DNA of 64,000 nt from Sphingobium sp. CECT 9361 (GCF_918741285.1 NZ_CAKKNC010000001.1:682001-746000); one strand, 5' to 3'. Shown: positions 10,339-19,225, counted from the first letter of the stretch. A program made the numbers and translations. The notes: generated by a model not told the origin, from the sequence alone.

Positions 10339-10827
10339 ATGGCAATGAGTGTTGGAGGCGGCGGCGAAGACCAGCCGATTAACACGATCAACACGACGCC
10401 GCTCGTGGACGTCATGCTCGTGCTGCTCATCATCTTTCTTATCGCGGTTCCGGTTGTTATCCAGACTGTCGATCTGGAACTGCCCAAGGTCGCATTCGAA
10501 GTAACGACGACGAAGCCGGAAAATGTTTCCCTGTCGGTTACCACGGAAAAGGACGGTAGCTGCGCAGTCTACTGGAACATGACCAAGGTCGATTCGACAG
10601 ACCTGTTGAACCGCGCCGTTGCCAAGCTGGAAGCGGATATCAAGAAGGTTGGCGGCATCGAAAATATGACGCCGGAAGATCTCCCCGAAGTGCATATACG
10701 CGGCGACATCAACACGCCGTATCGTTGCATCGGCGGTACGATCTACACCATGCAGCGCGCGGGCTTCCCGAAGGTTGGCTTCATTTCCGAGCCCGATCCC
10801 TCGTCGCTCACGATCCAGCGTCTCTGA
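10339..10827 (+). CDS. exbD: ExbD / TolR family biopolymer transport protein (first copy)
   Basis: A 162-residue protein with a short cytoplasmic N-terminus, one membrane helix (PLVDVMLVLLIIFLIAVPV, with the key Asp before the hydrophobic run) and a periplasmic domain. The Asp of NTTPLVDVMLV is the proton-carrying residue known in ExbD/TolR. It is longer than the second copy, with an insertion around the NMTPEDLPEVHIRGD stretch and two cysteines in the periplasmic part. Part of the tonB operon. Confidence 0.95.
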   Translation: MAMSVGGGGEDQPINTINTTPLVDVMLVLLIIFLIAVPVVIQTVDLELPKVAFEVTTTKPENVSLSVTTEKDGSCAVYWNMTKVDSTDLLNRAVAKLEADIKKVGGIENMTPEDLPEVHIRGDINTPYRCIGGTIYTMQRAGFPKVGFISEPDPSSLTIQRL

Positions 10828-10851
10828 GAGACCAGACAGGAGTTATAGATT

Positions 10852-11274
10852 ATGGCGATGGCTGCAGCCTCTGAAGATGGTGAGCCGATGATGGAAATGA
10901 ACACGACGCCGTTGATCGACGTCATGCTCGTTCTCCTCATCATGTTCATCATCACCATCCCGATCCAGACCCACGCGGTTAAGATCGACTTGCCGCAAAA
11001 CGCGCCCCCCACGGACAGCCCCGTCGATCCTGTGAAGAACAAGGTCGCTATCGACGCTGCCGGGACGATCACGTGGAACGGTTCGCCGATCGATTTGCTG
11101 ACGCTGCGTCTCTATCTGAAGCAGTCGCTGGCAATGCCGGTCGAACCGGAACTGCAGTTTCAGCCTGATTCACAGACGCGCTATGTCGTCGTCGATCAGG
11201 TTCTGGCTGAAATCAAGCGGGCCAACGTCACGAAGCTGGGCTTCGTCGGCAACGAACAATATGGTTCGTTCTGA
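10852..11274 (+). CDS. exbD: ExbD / TolR family biopolymer transport protein (second copy)
   Basis: A 140-residue ExbD paralogue only 24 bases after the first copy. It has the same start of the membrane helix (NTTPLIDVMLVLLIMFIITIP) with the conserved Asp, then a periplasmic domain ending in ANVTKLGFVGNEQYGSF. The two copies diverge outside the helix. Tandem exbD genes with one exbB are known from other TonB-rich Gram-negatives such as Xanthomonas. It is the last gene before the terminator at 11311. Confidence 0.95.
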   Translation: MAMAAASEDGEPMMEMNTTPLIDVMLVLLIMFIITIPIQTHAVKIDLPQNAPPTDSPVDPVKNKVAIDAAGTITWNGSPIDLLTLRLYLKQSLAMPVEPELQFQPDSQTRYVVVDQVLAEIKRANVTKLGFVGNEQYGSF

Positions 11275-11310
11275 CGCATAGTTTTCTGTCGGATCAGAGC
11301 TATCTCATTG

Positions 11311-11340
11311 AAAAGGGCCGCATTTAGCGGCCCTTTTTTT
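11311..11340 (+). terminator. Rho-independent terminator of the tonB operon
   Basis: AAAAGGGCCGC, loop ATTTA, GCGGCCC, then a run of eight T. It lies 37 bases downstream of the second exbD stop codon and is the cleanest terminator in this part of the window. Confidence 0.93.
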
Positions 11341-11422
11341 TGCGTTGAACCAATAAGTTAACAGATTTGTTATGATTGCCGTCTAATATAGAGGGGTGGT
11401 TCAGGTACAAGCGTAACAGAGC

Positions 11423-11770
11423 ATGGTCGCAAAGCATAACATCGGGTTGGATACGGGGCGGATAGCTGGTCGCCGCAACGTGCTGATCGACGTGAAGTTG
11501 CGTCGTCCCGGCGAGACCTGGTTCTCGAGCCGGATTGCCGATCTGTCCGCAACGGGGTTCCGCGTACAGACTTTCGTCAAACTGACCGTCGGCATGGAAT
11601 TGTGGGTCATGCTTCCGGGCTTCGAAGGTCGTAAGGCGACCGTGATGTGGGTACGCGACCATGAAGGCGGCTGCAATTTCGAACGGCCGCTCCATCCGGC
11701 CATTTTCGATCACATCGTCCGCAATGAGAACGTGCGCGCGAGCGCCCATAAGGGCTCCAAACCGCTCTAG
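11423..11770 (+). CDS. PilZ domain protein
   Basis: A 115-residue single-domain PilZ protein. The c-di-GMP binding signatures are visible: an RxxxR-type arginine cluster (RIAGRRN, about residues 11-17) and DLSATGF (D-x-S-x-x-G) about 22 residues later. It therefore probably binds cyclic di-GMP and acts on an unknown partner in the cytoplasm. It is a single-gene unit after the tonB terminator and has no pilus or flagellar neighbours. Confidence 0.85.
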   Translation: MVAKHNIGLDTGRIAGRRNVLIDVKLRRPGETWFSSRIADLSATGFRVQTFVKLTVGMELWVMLPGFEGRKATVMWVRDHEGGCNFERPLHPAIFDHIVRNENVRASAHKGSKPL

Positions 11771-11843
11771 CCTTAATTGTCCCCTGCGCCCGCGATGAAC
11801 AATGCGGCGCAAAGTTCATCGCTCTACGCATCACGCGGTGCTT

Positions 11844-13175
11844 TTATCGCGCGACCGTCCTGGCCGGCACAACCTCAGCCCGGCATTCGCCGAAACCTAT
11901 CGACACATATCCATCGGCTGAGGCATGCGCCTGCATCACCACCACGTCGCCGTCGGCCAGGAATGTCCGGCTTTCGCCATTGGGCAAATGCACGGGATGA
12001 CTGCCGCCGCGCGTAAGCTCCAGCAAGCTGCCCAGCCCACTGTCGTCCGGCGTTGAGATCGTCCCTGTCCCCAGCAGATCGCCGGGCAGCAGATTGCATC
12101 CGTTGGAAGCATGATGCGTCACGATTTGCGCAGCGGTCCAATACATGTTCGACGCAGGCCCGGACCCCAGAACGGCAGGGGGCGTATCCGATGCGCGCAT
12201 AGCCGCGGATGCCAGCGCGACCGAAAGCGCGATCTGCAGCGCGCCCGCGGCCTGATCTCCCTCATCCCAAAGATACGGCATCGGTGCCGGATCGCCCGCC
12301 GGCCGCTCCGGCTGTGGGGCATAGAACGGCGCCAGCGCTTCGGCCGTTACGACCCAAGGCGAGATGGTCGAATGAAAATTCTTGGCCAGAAATGGCCCAA
12401 GCGGCTGATATTCCCACGCTTGCAGGTCTCGCGCAGACCAGTCGTTGAGCAGGCAATAGCCTGCAATATGGTCGGCAGCATTCGCAATATCGATTGGCTC
12501 GCCCAATGCGTTCCCCGGCCCGATCCAGATGCCTAGCTCCAATTCGTAATCCAGGCGCGCCGACGGGCCGAATACCGGCGCGTCGCTATCGGGTGCCTTG
12601 CGCTGCCCATTGGGCCGCGTGACCGGTACGCCGGAGGGGCGTATCGACGACGCCCGACCATGATAGCCAATCGGAATATGCTTATAGTTGGGCAACAACG
12701 GCGCATCGGGTCGAAACAGCCGTCCCACATTGTTGGCGTGGTGAATGCCCACATAGAAATCGGTATAGTCGCCAATGGCGGCAGGCAGGTGCATCGCGCA
12801 ATCCGCCTGCAGATGGAGCATGGACTGCAATGCATCCCGCTGCGCCGCATCCGACAATAGCGCGCTGATCCGCTGCCGCAGCGCAACGCGCTCCGCCTTG
12901 GGCAAGCCGAACACGCCGTTCAGTACCGACTGAGCCAATGGCGCAACACAGCTTTCCGGCACAAATCCTGCCGCCGCCAGCGCAGTGAGATCGAGTATAC
13001 TATCCCCAATCGCGACGCCGATACGCGGACGATCCGATCCCGCCGGACTGAACACACCCAGCGGCAAATTCTGGATCGGAAACTCCCGATGTCCATTGGC
13101 ACTGTCGACCCAGCTTGTCCGCGCGGGGTCATGCGTCGCATCGACCCCCGGCAATGTCGTCTGCAAATCAACCAT
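11844..13175 (-). CDS. fahA: Fumarylacetoacetase
   Basis: A 443-residue enzyme that splits fumarylacetoacetate into fumarate and acetoacetate, the last step of tyrosine degradation. Visible features are the N-terminal SH3-like region (NLPLGVFS), the active-site stretch DFYVGIHHANNVGRLFRP, and the metal-ligand motif LDYELELGIWIG. It overlaps the upstream hpd gene by eight bases, so the two are co-translated. Homogentisate dioxygenase (hmgA), which makes the intermediate between them, is not in the window. Confidence 0.96.
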   Translation of the reverse strand: MVDLQTTLPGVDATHDPARTSWVDSANGHREFPIQNLPLGVFSPAGSDRPRIGVAIGDSILDLTALAAAGFVPESCVAPLAQSVLNGVFGLPKAERVALRQRISALLSDAAQRDALQSMLHLQADCAMHLPAAIGDYTDFYVGIHHANNVGRLFRPDAPLLPNYKHIPIGYHGRASSIRPSGVPVTRPNGQRKAPDSDAPVFGPSARLDYELELGIWIGPGNALGEPIDIANAADHIAGYCLLNDWSARDLQAWEYQPLGPFLAKNFHSTISPWVVTAEALAPFYAPQPERPAGDPAPMPYLWDEGDQAAGALQIALSVALASAAMRASDTPPAVLGSGPASNMYWTAAQIVTHHASNGCNLLPGDLLGTGTISTPDDSGLGSLLELTRGGSHPVHLPNGESRTFLADGDVVVMQAHASADGYVSIGFGECRAEVVPARTVAR

Positions 13176-14235
13176 CGACTGTTATCACGCCTCGCCTGAT
13201 CTGATCCAACTCAATGGATTCGAACAGCGCCTTGAAATTCCCTTCGCCAAAGCCGTCATTGCCTTTGCGCTGAATGATTTCGAAGAAGATCGGCCCCACC
13301 ATATTCTCGGTGAATATCTGCAGCAGCAGGCCGCCGCCGGTTTCCGGCGCACCGTCGATCAGGATACGCCGTTTGCGCATTTCCTCGACGTCATGGCCAT
13401 GGCCGGGCAAGCGATTGTCGATCATGTCGAAATAGCTGTCCGGGCTATCCTGAAACCGTATGCCGTTCGCGCGGAGTTGATCGACGGTCGCGAAAATATC
13501 GTCGGTGGCCAGCGCGATATGCTGGATGCCTTCACCCTTGTAGGCGCGCAGAAACTCCTCGATCTGGCTATGCTCGTCCTGGCTCTCGTTCAGCGGAATG
13601 CGGATCTTATCGTCCGGGGCAGTCATGGCCTTGCTCAGCAACGCCGTTGCTTGCCCTTCGATATCGAAATAGCGGATTTCGCGGAAGTTGAAGATGCGTT
13701 CGTAGAAGTCCGCCCAGTGGTTCATGCGCCCACGGTTGACGTTGTGCGTCAGGTGATCGAGCGTGTGCAGACCGGCGGCGGTGGCGTCGCGTTCCGCACC
13801 CGGGACTGCGACGAAATCGACATCGTAGATTTCCTGCGCGCCATAGCGGTCGACCAGATACAGGTTCGATCCCCCTATGCCTTCGATCGCGGGGATGTTG
13901 AGTTCCATCGGACCGACCGGCCCCAATATCGGCGTCGCGCCGCGACGCACGGCTTCGTCGAACGCGGCGGGGGCATCATGGACGCGGAACGCCATCGCAT
14001 TGGCGGACGGGCCATGGGCATTGCGGAATTCGGCGGCTTGTCCCTGGGTTTCCATGTTCAGGATGAAATTGATGTCGCCCTGCGCATAGCGCCGCACATT
14101 CTTGGACCGATGATTGGCCAGATGGGTAAAGCCCATGGCAACGAACAGATTGGCCAGAGCCTCCGGTTCGGGGCTTGTGAATTCGACGAATTCGAACCCG
14201 TCGAGACCCAGAGGGTTCTCGTGAATGTCGGTCAT
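13168..14235 (-). CDS. hpd: 4-hydroxyphenylpyruvate dioxygenase
   Basis: Converts 4-hydroxyphenylpyruvate to homogentisate with a non-haem iron. The iron ligands can be read as His161 (LDHLTHNV), His239 (GIQHIALATDDI) and Glu319 (IFFEIIQRKG), in the two C-terminal VOC modules. The start at 14235 (MTDIHENPLG) is preferred over one 27 bases upstream because it gives the standard N-terminus; the protein is then 355 residues. It is first in a two-gene operon with fahA. Confidence 0.96.
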   Translation of the reverse strand: MTDIHENPLGLDGFEFVEFTSPEPEALANLFVAMGFTHLANHRSKNVRRYAQGDINFILNMETQGQAAEFRNAHGPSANAMAFRVHDAPAAFDEAVRRGATPILGPVGPMELNIPAIEGIGGSNLYLVDRYGAQEIYDVDFVAVPGAERDATAAGLHTLDHLTHNVNRGRMNHWADFYERIFNFREIRYFDIEGQATALLSKAMTAPDDKIRIPLNESQDEHSQIEEFLRAYKGEGIQHIALATDDIFATVDQLRANGIRFQDSPDSYFDMIDNRLPGHGHDVEEMRKRRILIDGAPETGGGLLLQIFTENMVGPIFFEIIQRKGNDGFGEGNFKALFESIELDQIRRGVITVDG

Positions 14236-14304
14236 GGTGGCATCACTCTCCGATAAAGGCATTTCCCTTCTTATCGGCTATCGGGGATATGGTGTCAAAT
14301 GATA

Positions 14305-15945
14305 CTATATTTCCGCGCGTGTTTCCGGGCGCGGTTCCTCGATAACGATGCCCCCATATCCCGGCAGCCCATCGAGAGTCGCTCCGTTCACGCTCTCCAC
14401 CACACGCAAGCTCTCGGGGTGCGTCGCTGTCCATTGCATCGCCGCGCTCCCCAGATTGAATGCACAGAGCATCGCTTGCTCGCCGTGAACGCGCCGAAGC
14501 ACCAGCAAATCGCCGGTCGCCTCCACTATCTCCAGACTGCCCCATCTTAACGCCGGGGTCGCCTTGCGCAGCGCCAGCAATCTGCGGGTGACGGCGAGCA
14601 TGGATGCGCCGTCCGCTTCCTGCCGGTCCACGGCCAGCGCGGCATGATCGTCTCCCACTGGCAACCACGGCTCTGCCGCGCCGAACCCCAGCGAAGGCGC
14701 ATCGGCCGCCCACGGCATCGGTGTCCGCGCACCATCGCGGCTCAGCGTCAACGGCCAGTTGGCGATGGCTTCGGGGTCCTGCAGCTTGTCGAACGGAATA
14801 TCGACCTGCGTCAGCCCCAGTTCCTCGCCATAATATAGAAAGATGTTGCCGCGCAGACAGGTCAACAGCAGCATCTTCACCATGCCGAAGGCCTCTCGTT
14901 CCTCCGGCGCCGACCATCGCGAAATGGCGCGCGGGGCATCGTGATTTTCAAACGCCCAGCTTGGCCAACCCATGCCCGGTGTATCGGGCCAGCCAGCCAT
15001 CACCTCGGCAACGACCTGCGGTTTCAACGCAGGCGCGTAAAGAAAGTCGAATCCATAAGCACTGTTGAACCGGGTGTCGTCCTGCGTGAACAGCTTCATT
15101 TCCCGCTCGGCATCGTCGCCGCCCACTTCGGCGACGGTGAATTTCGCGCCATAACGGTCTGTCAGTGCGCGTAGCCGTTCGATGAAGCGCGGAATATCCG
15201 CATGGCTCTGATTATAGATCTTCAACTGATAATCGAACGGCCGCGTGCGGATCGCGCCGGTGTCCGGGGCGGGGGGATTGTCGCGCATCTCCAGGTCGTG
15301 CATCGCGAAGTTGATCGCATCGACCCGAAACCCGTCGACGCCGCGATCCAGCCAGAATTGCGCTGCGCTTAGCAATGCCTGCTGCACCGCCTCGGCATGG
15401 ACATTCAATTGCGGCTGCGACGACAGGAAATTGTGCAGATAATATTGTCGCCGCCGTCCGTCCCATGTCCACGCGGGACCGCCAAAGACCGACTGCCAGT
15501 TTGTCGGCGGCGAACCATCGGCTTTGGCATCCGCCCATACATACCAGTCGGCCTTGGGGTTCTTACGGCCCGACCGGCTCTCTTCGAACCAGGCATGTTG
15601 ATCGGACGTGTGCGCGTAGACCTGATCGATGATCACCTTCAGGTTCAGCGCATGCGCGCGCGCGATCAGCGCATCGAAATCGTCCAGCGTCCCGAAGATC
15701 GGATCGACCCCGCAGTAATCGGACACGTCGTAACCGAAATCCTTCATCGGCGACGGGAAGAAAGGGGATAGCCAGATCGCATCGACGCCCAGTGACGCAA
15801 CATAGTCCAGCTTGCCGGTGATCCCCGGCAGATCGCCTATGCCATCGCCGTTGGAATCGGCAAAGCTGCGCGGATAAATCTGATAGATGACCGCTCCGCG
15901 CCACCAGTCGGGGGCCTTTGCCTGCTGCTGAGATAAGGCCGTCAT
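14305..15945 (-). CDS. GH13 family alpha-glucosidase
   Basis: A 546-residue member of glycoside hydrolase family 13 (alpha-glucosidase/oligo-1,6-glucosidase group). The four conserved regions are visible: DQVYAHTS (about 107-114), GFRVDA with nucleophile Asp209, VAEVGG with acid/base Glu273, and FENHD with Asp336. There is no signal peptide, so it acts in the cytoplasm on imported malto- or isomalto-oligosaccharides. The ATG at 15945 is preferred to a TTG two codons earlier. No sugar transporter or TonB receptor lies next to it. Confidence 0.92.
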   Translation of the reverse strand: MTALSQQQAKAPDWWRGAVIYQIYPRSFADSNGDGIGDLPGITGKLDYVASLGVDAIWLSPFFPSPMKDFGYDVSDYCGVDPIFGTLDDFDALIARAHALNLKVIIDQVYAHTSDQHAWFEESRSGRKNPKADWYVWADAKADGSPPTNWQSVFGGPAWTWDGRRRQYYLHNFLSSQPQLNVHAEAVQQALLSAAQFWLDRGVDGFRVDAINFAMHDLEMRDNPPAPDTGAIRTRPFDYQLKIYNQSHADIPRFIERLRALTDRYGAKFTVAEVGGDDAEREMKLFTQDDTRFNSAYGFDFLYAPALKPQVVAEVMAGWPDTPGMGWPSWAFENHDAPRAISRWSAPEEREAFGMVKMLLLTCLRGNIFLYYGEELGLTQVDIPFDKLQDPEAIANWPLTLSRDGARTPMPWAADAPSLGFGAAEPWLPVGDDHAALAVDRQEADGASMLAVTRRLLALRKATPALRWGSLEIVEATGDLLVLRRVHGEQAMLCAFNLGSAAMQWTATHPESLRVVESVNGATLDGLPGYGGIVIEEPRPETRAEI

Positions 15946-16039
15946 ACGCAATCCCCCACGCCCGGTTGGCCTATGCTTACCTGGGCCGTCGATCTTGATC
16001 TATGCCCTGTCGGCTACGGATTGATGGCAGCCCGCATCT

Positions 16040-16074
16040 GGCGGCAATCTTATGATCAAACGTAAATTGCCGCC
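16040..16074. repeat. Inverted repeat between methyltransferase and GH13 genes
   Basis: Nine-base arms GGCGGCAAT (16040-16048) and ATTGCCGCC (16066-16074) flank a 17-base loop. It lies just after the end of the minus-strand methyltransferase gene. There is a short T-run only on the plus strand, so as a terminator it would be weak; a regulator-binding role for the downstream GH13 gene is equally possible. Confidence 0.4.
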
Positions 16075-16082
16075 CTTTTCCG

Positions 16083-16730
16083 CTACGCTGCTTGCGCCAA
16101 GGGTGCTTCCTTTGTGGCCCAGAACATCCGGCACGGCGGAATGTTGATCCATTCGAGCGCTGTGTCGATCTTGGAGAAGCTGGGGGACAGCACAGCCTGC
16201 ACGAACCGGGAATATTGATAGACCAGAAATGTGCCGCCGGGGCGCAGCGCGGCGTGGGTTTCTTCGGCAATTTGCGGGCCGACGCCTTCGGGCAATGTCG
16301 AGAAGGGCAGGCCTGAAAGGATATAGTCCGCTTCGGAAAACCCATAATCGGCTATGATGCTGCGAACATCGACGGCCGACCCATGCACGGCGCGAAACCG
16401 GTGATCCGCGATATCCCCGTTTAGATATCGTACGAAATCGGCGTTTGTGTCGATTGCCACCAGCATCGCATCGGGGCGCATCTTTTCCAGTATCGGACGG
16501 GTAAACGTGCCGACACCCGGCCCATATTCCACAAAGAGCCGGGTCGTCGACCAATCGACGGGGGCCAGCATGGACTGCACCAGGGCATTCGATGACGGGA
16601 TAATCGACCCGATCATCGCCGGGTGTTTTACGAACTGGCGAAAGAATGTTGCCCAGGGACGTAAGGTGCGAAGCGCTCGGGCCACGGGGCCGTGCGCCTT
16701 TTGCAGCTTCTTCAGTTGTACGGTCGCCAT
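16083..16730 (-). CDS. SAM-dependent methyltransferase, phospholipid N-methyltransferase-like
   Basis: A 215-residue class I methyltransferase. The SAM-binding motif I is VEYGPGVGTFT (about 69-79), and the later ILSGLPFSTLP resembles the substrate-side motif of bacterial phosphatidylethanolamine N-methyltransferases (PmtA group); relatives are also annotated as rRNA adenine methyltransferase-like. The start at 16730 has AGGAA five bases upstream; a start at 16778 would add 16 polar residues. It lacks membrane segments and would act at the inner membrane surface. The lipid role is inference from motif similarity. Confidence 0.8.
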   Translation of the reverse strand: MATVQLKKLQKAHGPVARALRTLRPWATFFRQFVKHPAMIGSIIPSSNALVQSMLAPVDWSTTRLFVEYGPGVGTFTRPILEKMRPDAMLVAIDTNADFVRYLNGDIADHRFRAVHGSAVDVRSIIADYGFSEADYILSGLPFSTLPEGVGPQIAEETHAALRPGGTFLVYQYSRFVQAVLSPSFSKIDTALEWINIPPCRMFWATKEAPLAQAA

Positions 16731-16874
16731 TCGGTTCCTGCCGTTGTCGTTATCGGCATGGCGTCGCAAAATTGTCATCTGATTGCAAGCGCCATGCCGG
16801 AGCGCATCATCAACGCGCGGCGGCACGACTGGTTCATCCGACAGGTCCACCAGCCCTTCGCGCTGCTGCAAGGC

Positions 16875-16902
16875 AAAAAAAAGGCCGGTCCGAAGACCAG
16901 CC
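16875..16902 (-). terminator. Strong Rho-independent terminator (UUCG loop)
   Basis: Read on the minus strand: GGCTGGTC, tetraloop TTCG, GACCGGCC, then eight T. The stem has one G-U pair and the loop is the extra-stable UUCG type. No annotated gene ends here; the nearest minus-strand gene starts further downstream. It is therefore the 3' end of a separate short transcript. Confidence 0.9.
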
Positions 16903-16937
16903 TGAAAAGTTTTAGGAGAGGATGCCTGAAAGGCACC
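16875..16937 (-). ncRNA. Predicted small regulatory RNA, about 63 nt
   Basis: The minus strand between the methyltransferase and LysR genes holds a complete small transcription unit. After a promoter-like pair comes a first hairpin (GGTGCC-TTTC-AGGCATCC with one bulge), an unpaired stretch CTCTCCTAAAACTTTTCA, and the UUCG terminator with eight T. The CUCUCC piece is complementary to purine-rich ribosome-binding sites, a feature of many trans-acting sRNAs. No ribosome site or open frame fits inside it. I cannot name a family. The 5' end is uncertain by a few bases. Confidence 0.65.
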
Positions 16938-16940
16938 TTC

Positions 16941-16969
16941 TCTATGGCTTTCCAATTGTTCTACCGCAA
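16941..16969 (-). promoter_or_regulatory. Sigma-70-like promoter for the predicted small RNA
   Basis: On the minus strand TTGCGG (16969-16964) and CATAGA (16946-16941) are separated by 17 bases, and the small RNA begins about four to seven bases later. The match to consensus is partial, so the exact start needs mapping. Confidence 0.45.
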
Positions 16970-17122
16970 GTGCGAAGGGCGATGTTGTAATTGCAAAATT
17001 TGCATCTTGCACATGCGTGTCGTTTCTGGCTTCTTGCTTGAAGGATGCTTGTCGCCGTTGATCAACGACGGCATATGTCGCTATGGTGCGATGCAACAAG
17101 GGTGGGGTCCGATTAAAGGTAA

Positions 17123-18001
17123 ATGCGTCGATTGCCGCCTCTTACGGCCTTGGAGGCTTTCGTACAGGTCGCACGCCTGGGTTCGGTAAAGGCGGCTGCG
17201 GAGGAACTCGCGCTGTCCACGCCTGCGCTAAGCCGCCGCGTTCAGGCGCTTGAGCGGTTCATCGGCAAATCCCTGTTCGATCGCAAACACCAGTCGATGG
17301 AAATCAACACCGACGGTCAGCGCCTGCTCGATGACATAGCGCCTGCGCTGGACGCGATGTCCACGGCGATTGAGAATATCCAAAGCGGCGGCAATCAATT
17401 GCGCTTTCGTCTGGCGGTGCTGCCGCTGTTCGCCAGTCAGCGGCTGTTTCCGCGCCTCGGTGAATTGCGTCGCTTGCATCCCACCTTGCATCTGGATGTC
17501 GAAACCACCCCTTATGCTGTCACGCGACTGGGGGAGGGGCTGGACGCGGCCATCGTGCTGGCAAAGGACATCGACCCCGCGCTGTACGCACATGAGTTGG
17601 ATCGCGATGAAGTCTATCTCATCGCCAGCCGGGCATTGGTGGAAGGTCCAGGTTCGATTACTGCCCCGCAACAGCTTTCGCGCCATACCATTTTGCTCCA
17701 CCGCGAAATGTCCGCCAGCTTCGACGCTTGGAAAGAGGCCATCGGGCTTCCGGAATTAACCCCCGCAGCCATCGACAATTATGATTCCGGTCCCTTGATG
17801 CTCGAAGCGGCGGCGCAGGGGCTGGGCGTCGCGGTCATGCACGCCAGCCATTACAACGACGCGCATGATCCCCGCCTGATGCGCCTGTTCGATCAGCATG
17901 TGGAAAGTCCCTATCGGTACTTTTTTGTATGTCGCCCTAAAGCGCTGCAAAATCGGGCGGTTAGGATTTTCCACGACTGGTTGGTCGGCGTGGACATATG
18001 A
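17123..18001 (+). CDS. LysR family transcriptional regulator (GcvA-like)
   Basis: A 292-residue regulator with an N-terminal winged helix (PLTALEAFVQVARLGSVKAA, then STPALSRRVQALER) and a C-terminal periplasmic-binding-fold effector domain from about residue 90. Its opening RRLPPLTALEAF is typical of the GcvA/AmpR branch. It is divergent from the predicted small RNA and the methyltransferase gene, so it may control one of these as well as itself; the ligand is unknown. Confidence 0.9.
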   Translation: MRRLPPLTALEAFVQVARLGSVKAAAEELALSTPALSRRVQALERFIGKSLFDRKHQSMEINTDGQRLLDDIAPALDAMSTAIENIQSGGNQLRFRLAVLPLFASQRLFPRLGELRRLHPTLHLDVETTPYAVTRLGEGLDAAIVLAKDIDPALYAHELDRDEVYLIASRALVEGPGSITAPQQLSRHTILLHREMSASFDAWKEAIGLPELTPAAIDNYDSGPLMLEAAAQGLGVAVMHASHYNDAHDPRLMRLFDQHVESPYRYFFVCRPKALQNRAVRIFHDWLVGVDI

Positions 18002-18043
18002 TTTTCGCGGCTTTAACCTAAATGTCGTTTCGCTCCTGTCGTT

Positions 18044-19222
18044 ATGGTGGGCATGAGGGACACAGCCACACATTCACCAGCCATCGCCGTGCAAGCCGGC
18101 CTCACCGACAGGATAGCCCGCTGGGCCAGTCGTCTGGGCGTAAAGGGCGAGGATGAAGGCGAAGACGCTGCCCCTGTCCGCACGCCCCCCGGCCAGACGT
18201 TCAGTCGCGAAGTCGACCGTCGTCGACAGCTTTATCAGGATATCGGGTCTTTCCTGTTTGCCCATGATCTGGATCTGACGCCGCTCAATTTCGGGGTCGC
18301 GCATGATTATCTGACCGGCAACGATCATGGCATTGAAAAGGCTGTGGCTGCCGTGCTGGCAGAGCGCGGGAAGATTACCAACGGTTGGGTCGAATCGGTC
18401 GTTGCCAGCGCCACCAATAAGGATGTGACGCCGGAATCGCTGCACGAGATGCTGGAAAAGGTGGAAGAGAACCTTTCGCAATTCACTGGACTGGTGGATG
18501 AATCGCGCAACTCTGCCAAGGATTACGGCGTTGCTTTGCAGGAGCAGGTGCGTGACCTTTCGGACGAAGCAAAAGCAGAGCCTGTCCTTGCGAAGTTAAT
18601 CAGCCTGACCCGTTCCATGGTCGAAAAGACCCGGCTGGTGGAAAACCAGATGCGCGACAGCGCCAAGCAGACCAGAGCGCTTCAGCAAAGTCTGGAAAGC
18701 GCGCGCCGTGCCGCCGAACAGGATCATCTGACTGGCTTGCCGAATCGCCGTGCTTTCGAAACGACGCTCGCCGCGGAAACGCTCGCCGCGCAGGCCGCCA
18801 ATGAACCGATCAGCGTCGCATTCTGCGACATCGATCATTTCAAGGTGGTCAACGACACGCATGGCCACGAAACCGGCGATCGCGTTCTGAAATTCGTCAG
18901 CGGATTGCTGGCCAAGGTGTCGAACGACAAATGCCACGTCGCGCGCCACGGTGGCGAAGAATTCGTGATGTTGTTCCGGGGTAAAACCGCAGCAGAGGCG
19001 TGTGCAATGGTCGATGCGGCGCGCGCCGATCTGGCTACGCGTAGTCTCGTGAACAGGTCGACCGGTACACGGATGGAGCGCGTTACATTCTCCGCCGGCG
19101 TTGCCAACGTACTGGCCTATGAAGACCCGCGCGCAGCGCTGAAGGCCGCGGATCGCGCCCTGTATCTGGCCAAGGAACATGGCCGCAACCGGGTATATCT
19201 GGCCGCCGAAGCACCGCTATAA
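18044..19222 (+). CDS. Diguanylate cyclase (GGDEF domain)
   Basis: A 392-residue protein with an N-terminal helical region of about 215 residues containing coiled-coil-like stretches and no membrane segment, followed by a GGDEF domain (DHLTGLPNRRAF; FCDIDHFKVVND; active site GGEEF at 303-307). GGEEF is a functional variant, so the enzyme should make cyclic di-GMP in the cytoplasm. No RxxD inhibitory site is seen at the usual position before GGEEF, so product feedback is probably absent. The start may be 18044 or the ATG at 18053. Confidence 0.92.
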   Translation: MVGMRDTATHSPAIAVQAGLTDRIARWASRLGVKGEDEGEDAAPVRTPPGQTFSREVDRRRQLYQDIGSFLFAHDLDLTPLNFGVAHDYLTGNDHGIEKAVAAVLAERGKITNGWVESVVASATNKDVTPESLHEMLEKVEENLSQFTGLVDESRNSAKDYGVALQEQVRDLSDEAKAEPVLAKLISLTRSMVEKTRLVENQMRDSAKQTRALQQSLESARRAAEQDHLTGLPNRRAFETTLAAETLAAQAANEPISVAFCDIDHFKVVNDTHGHETGDRVLKFVSGLLAKVSNDKCHVARHGGEEFVMLFRGKTAAEACAMVDAARADLATRSLVNRSTGTRMERVTFSAGVANVLAYEDPRAALKAADRALYLAKEHGRNRVYLAAEAPL

Positions 19223-19225
19223 GGG

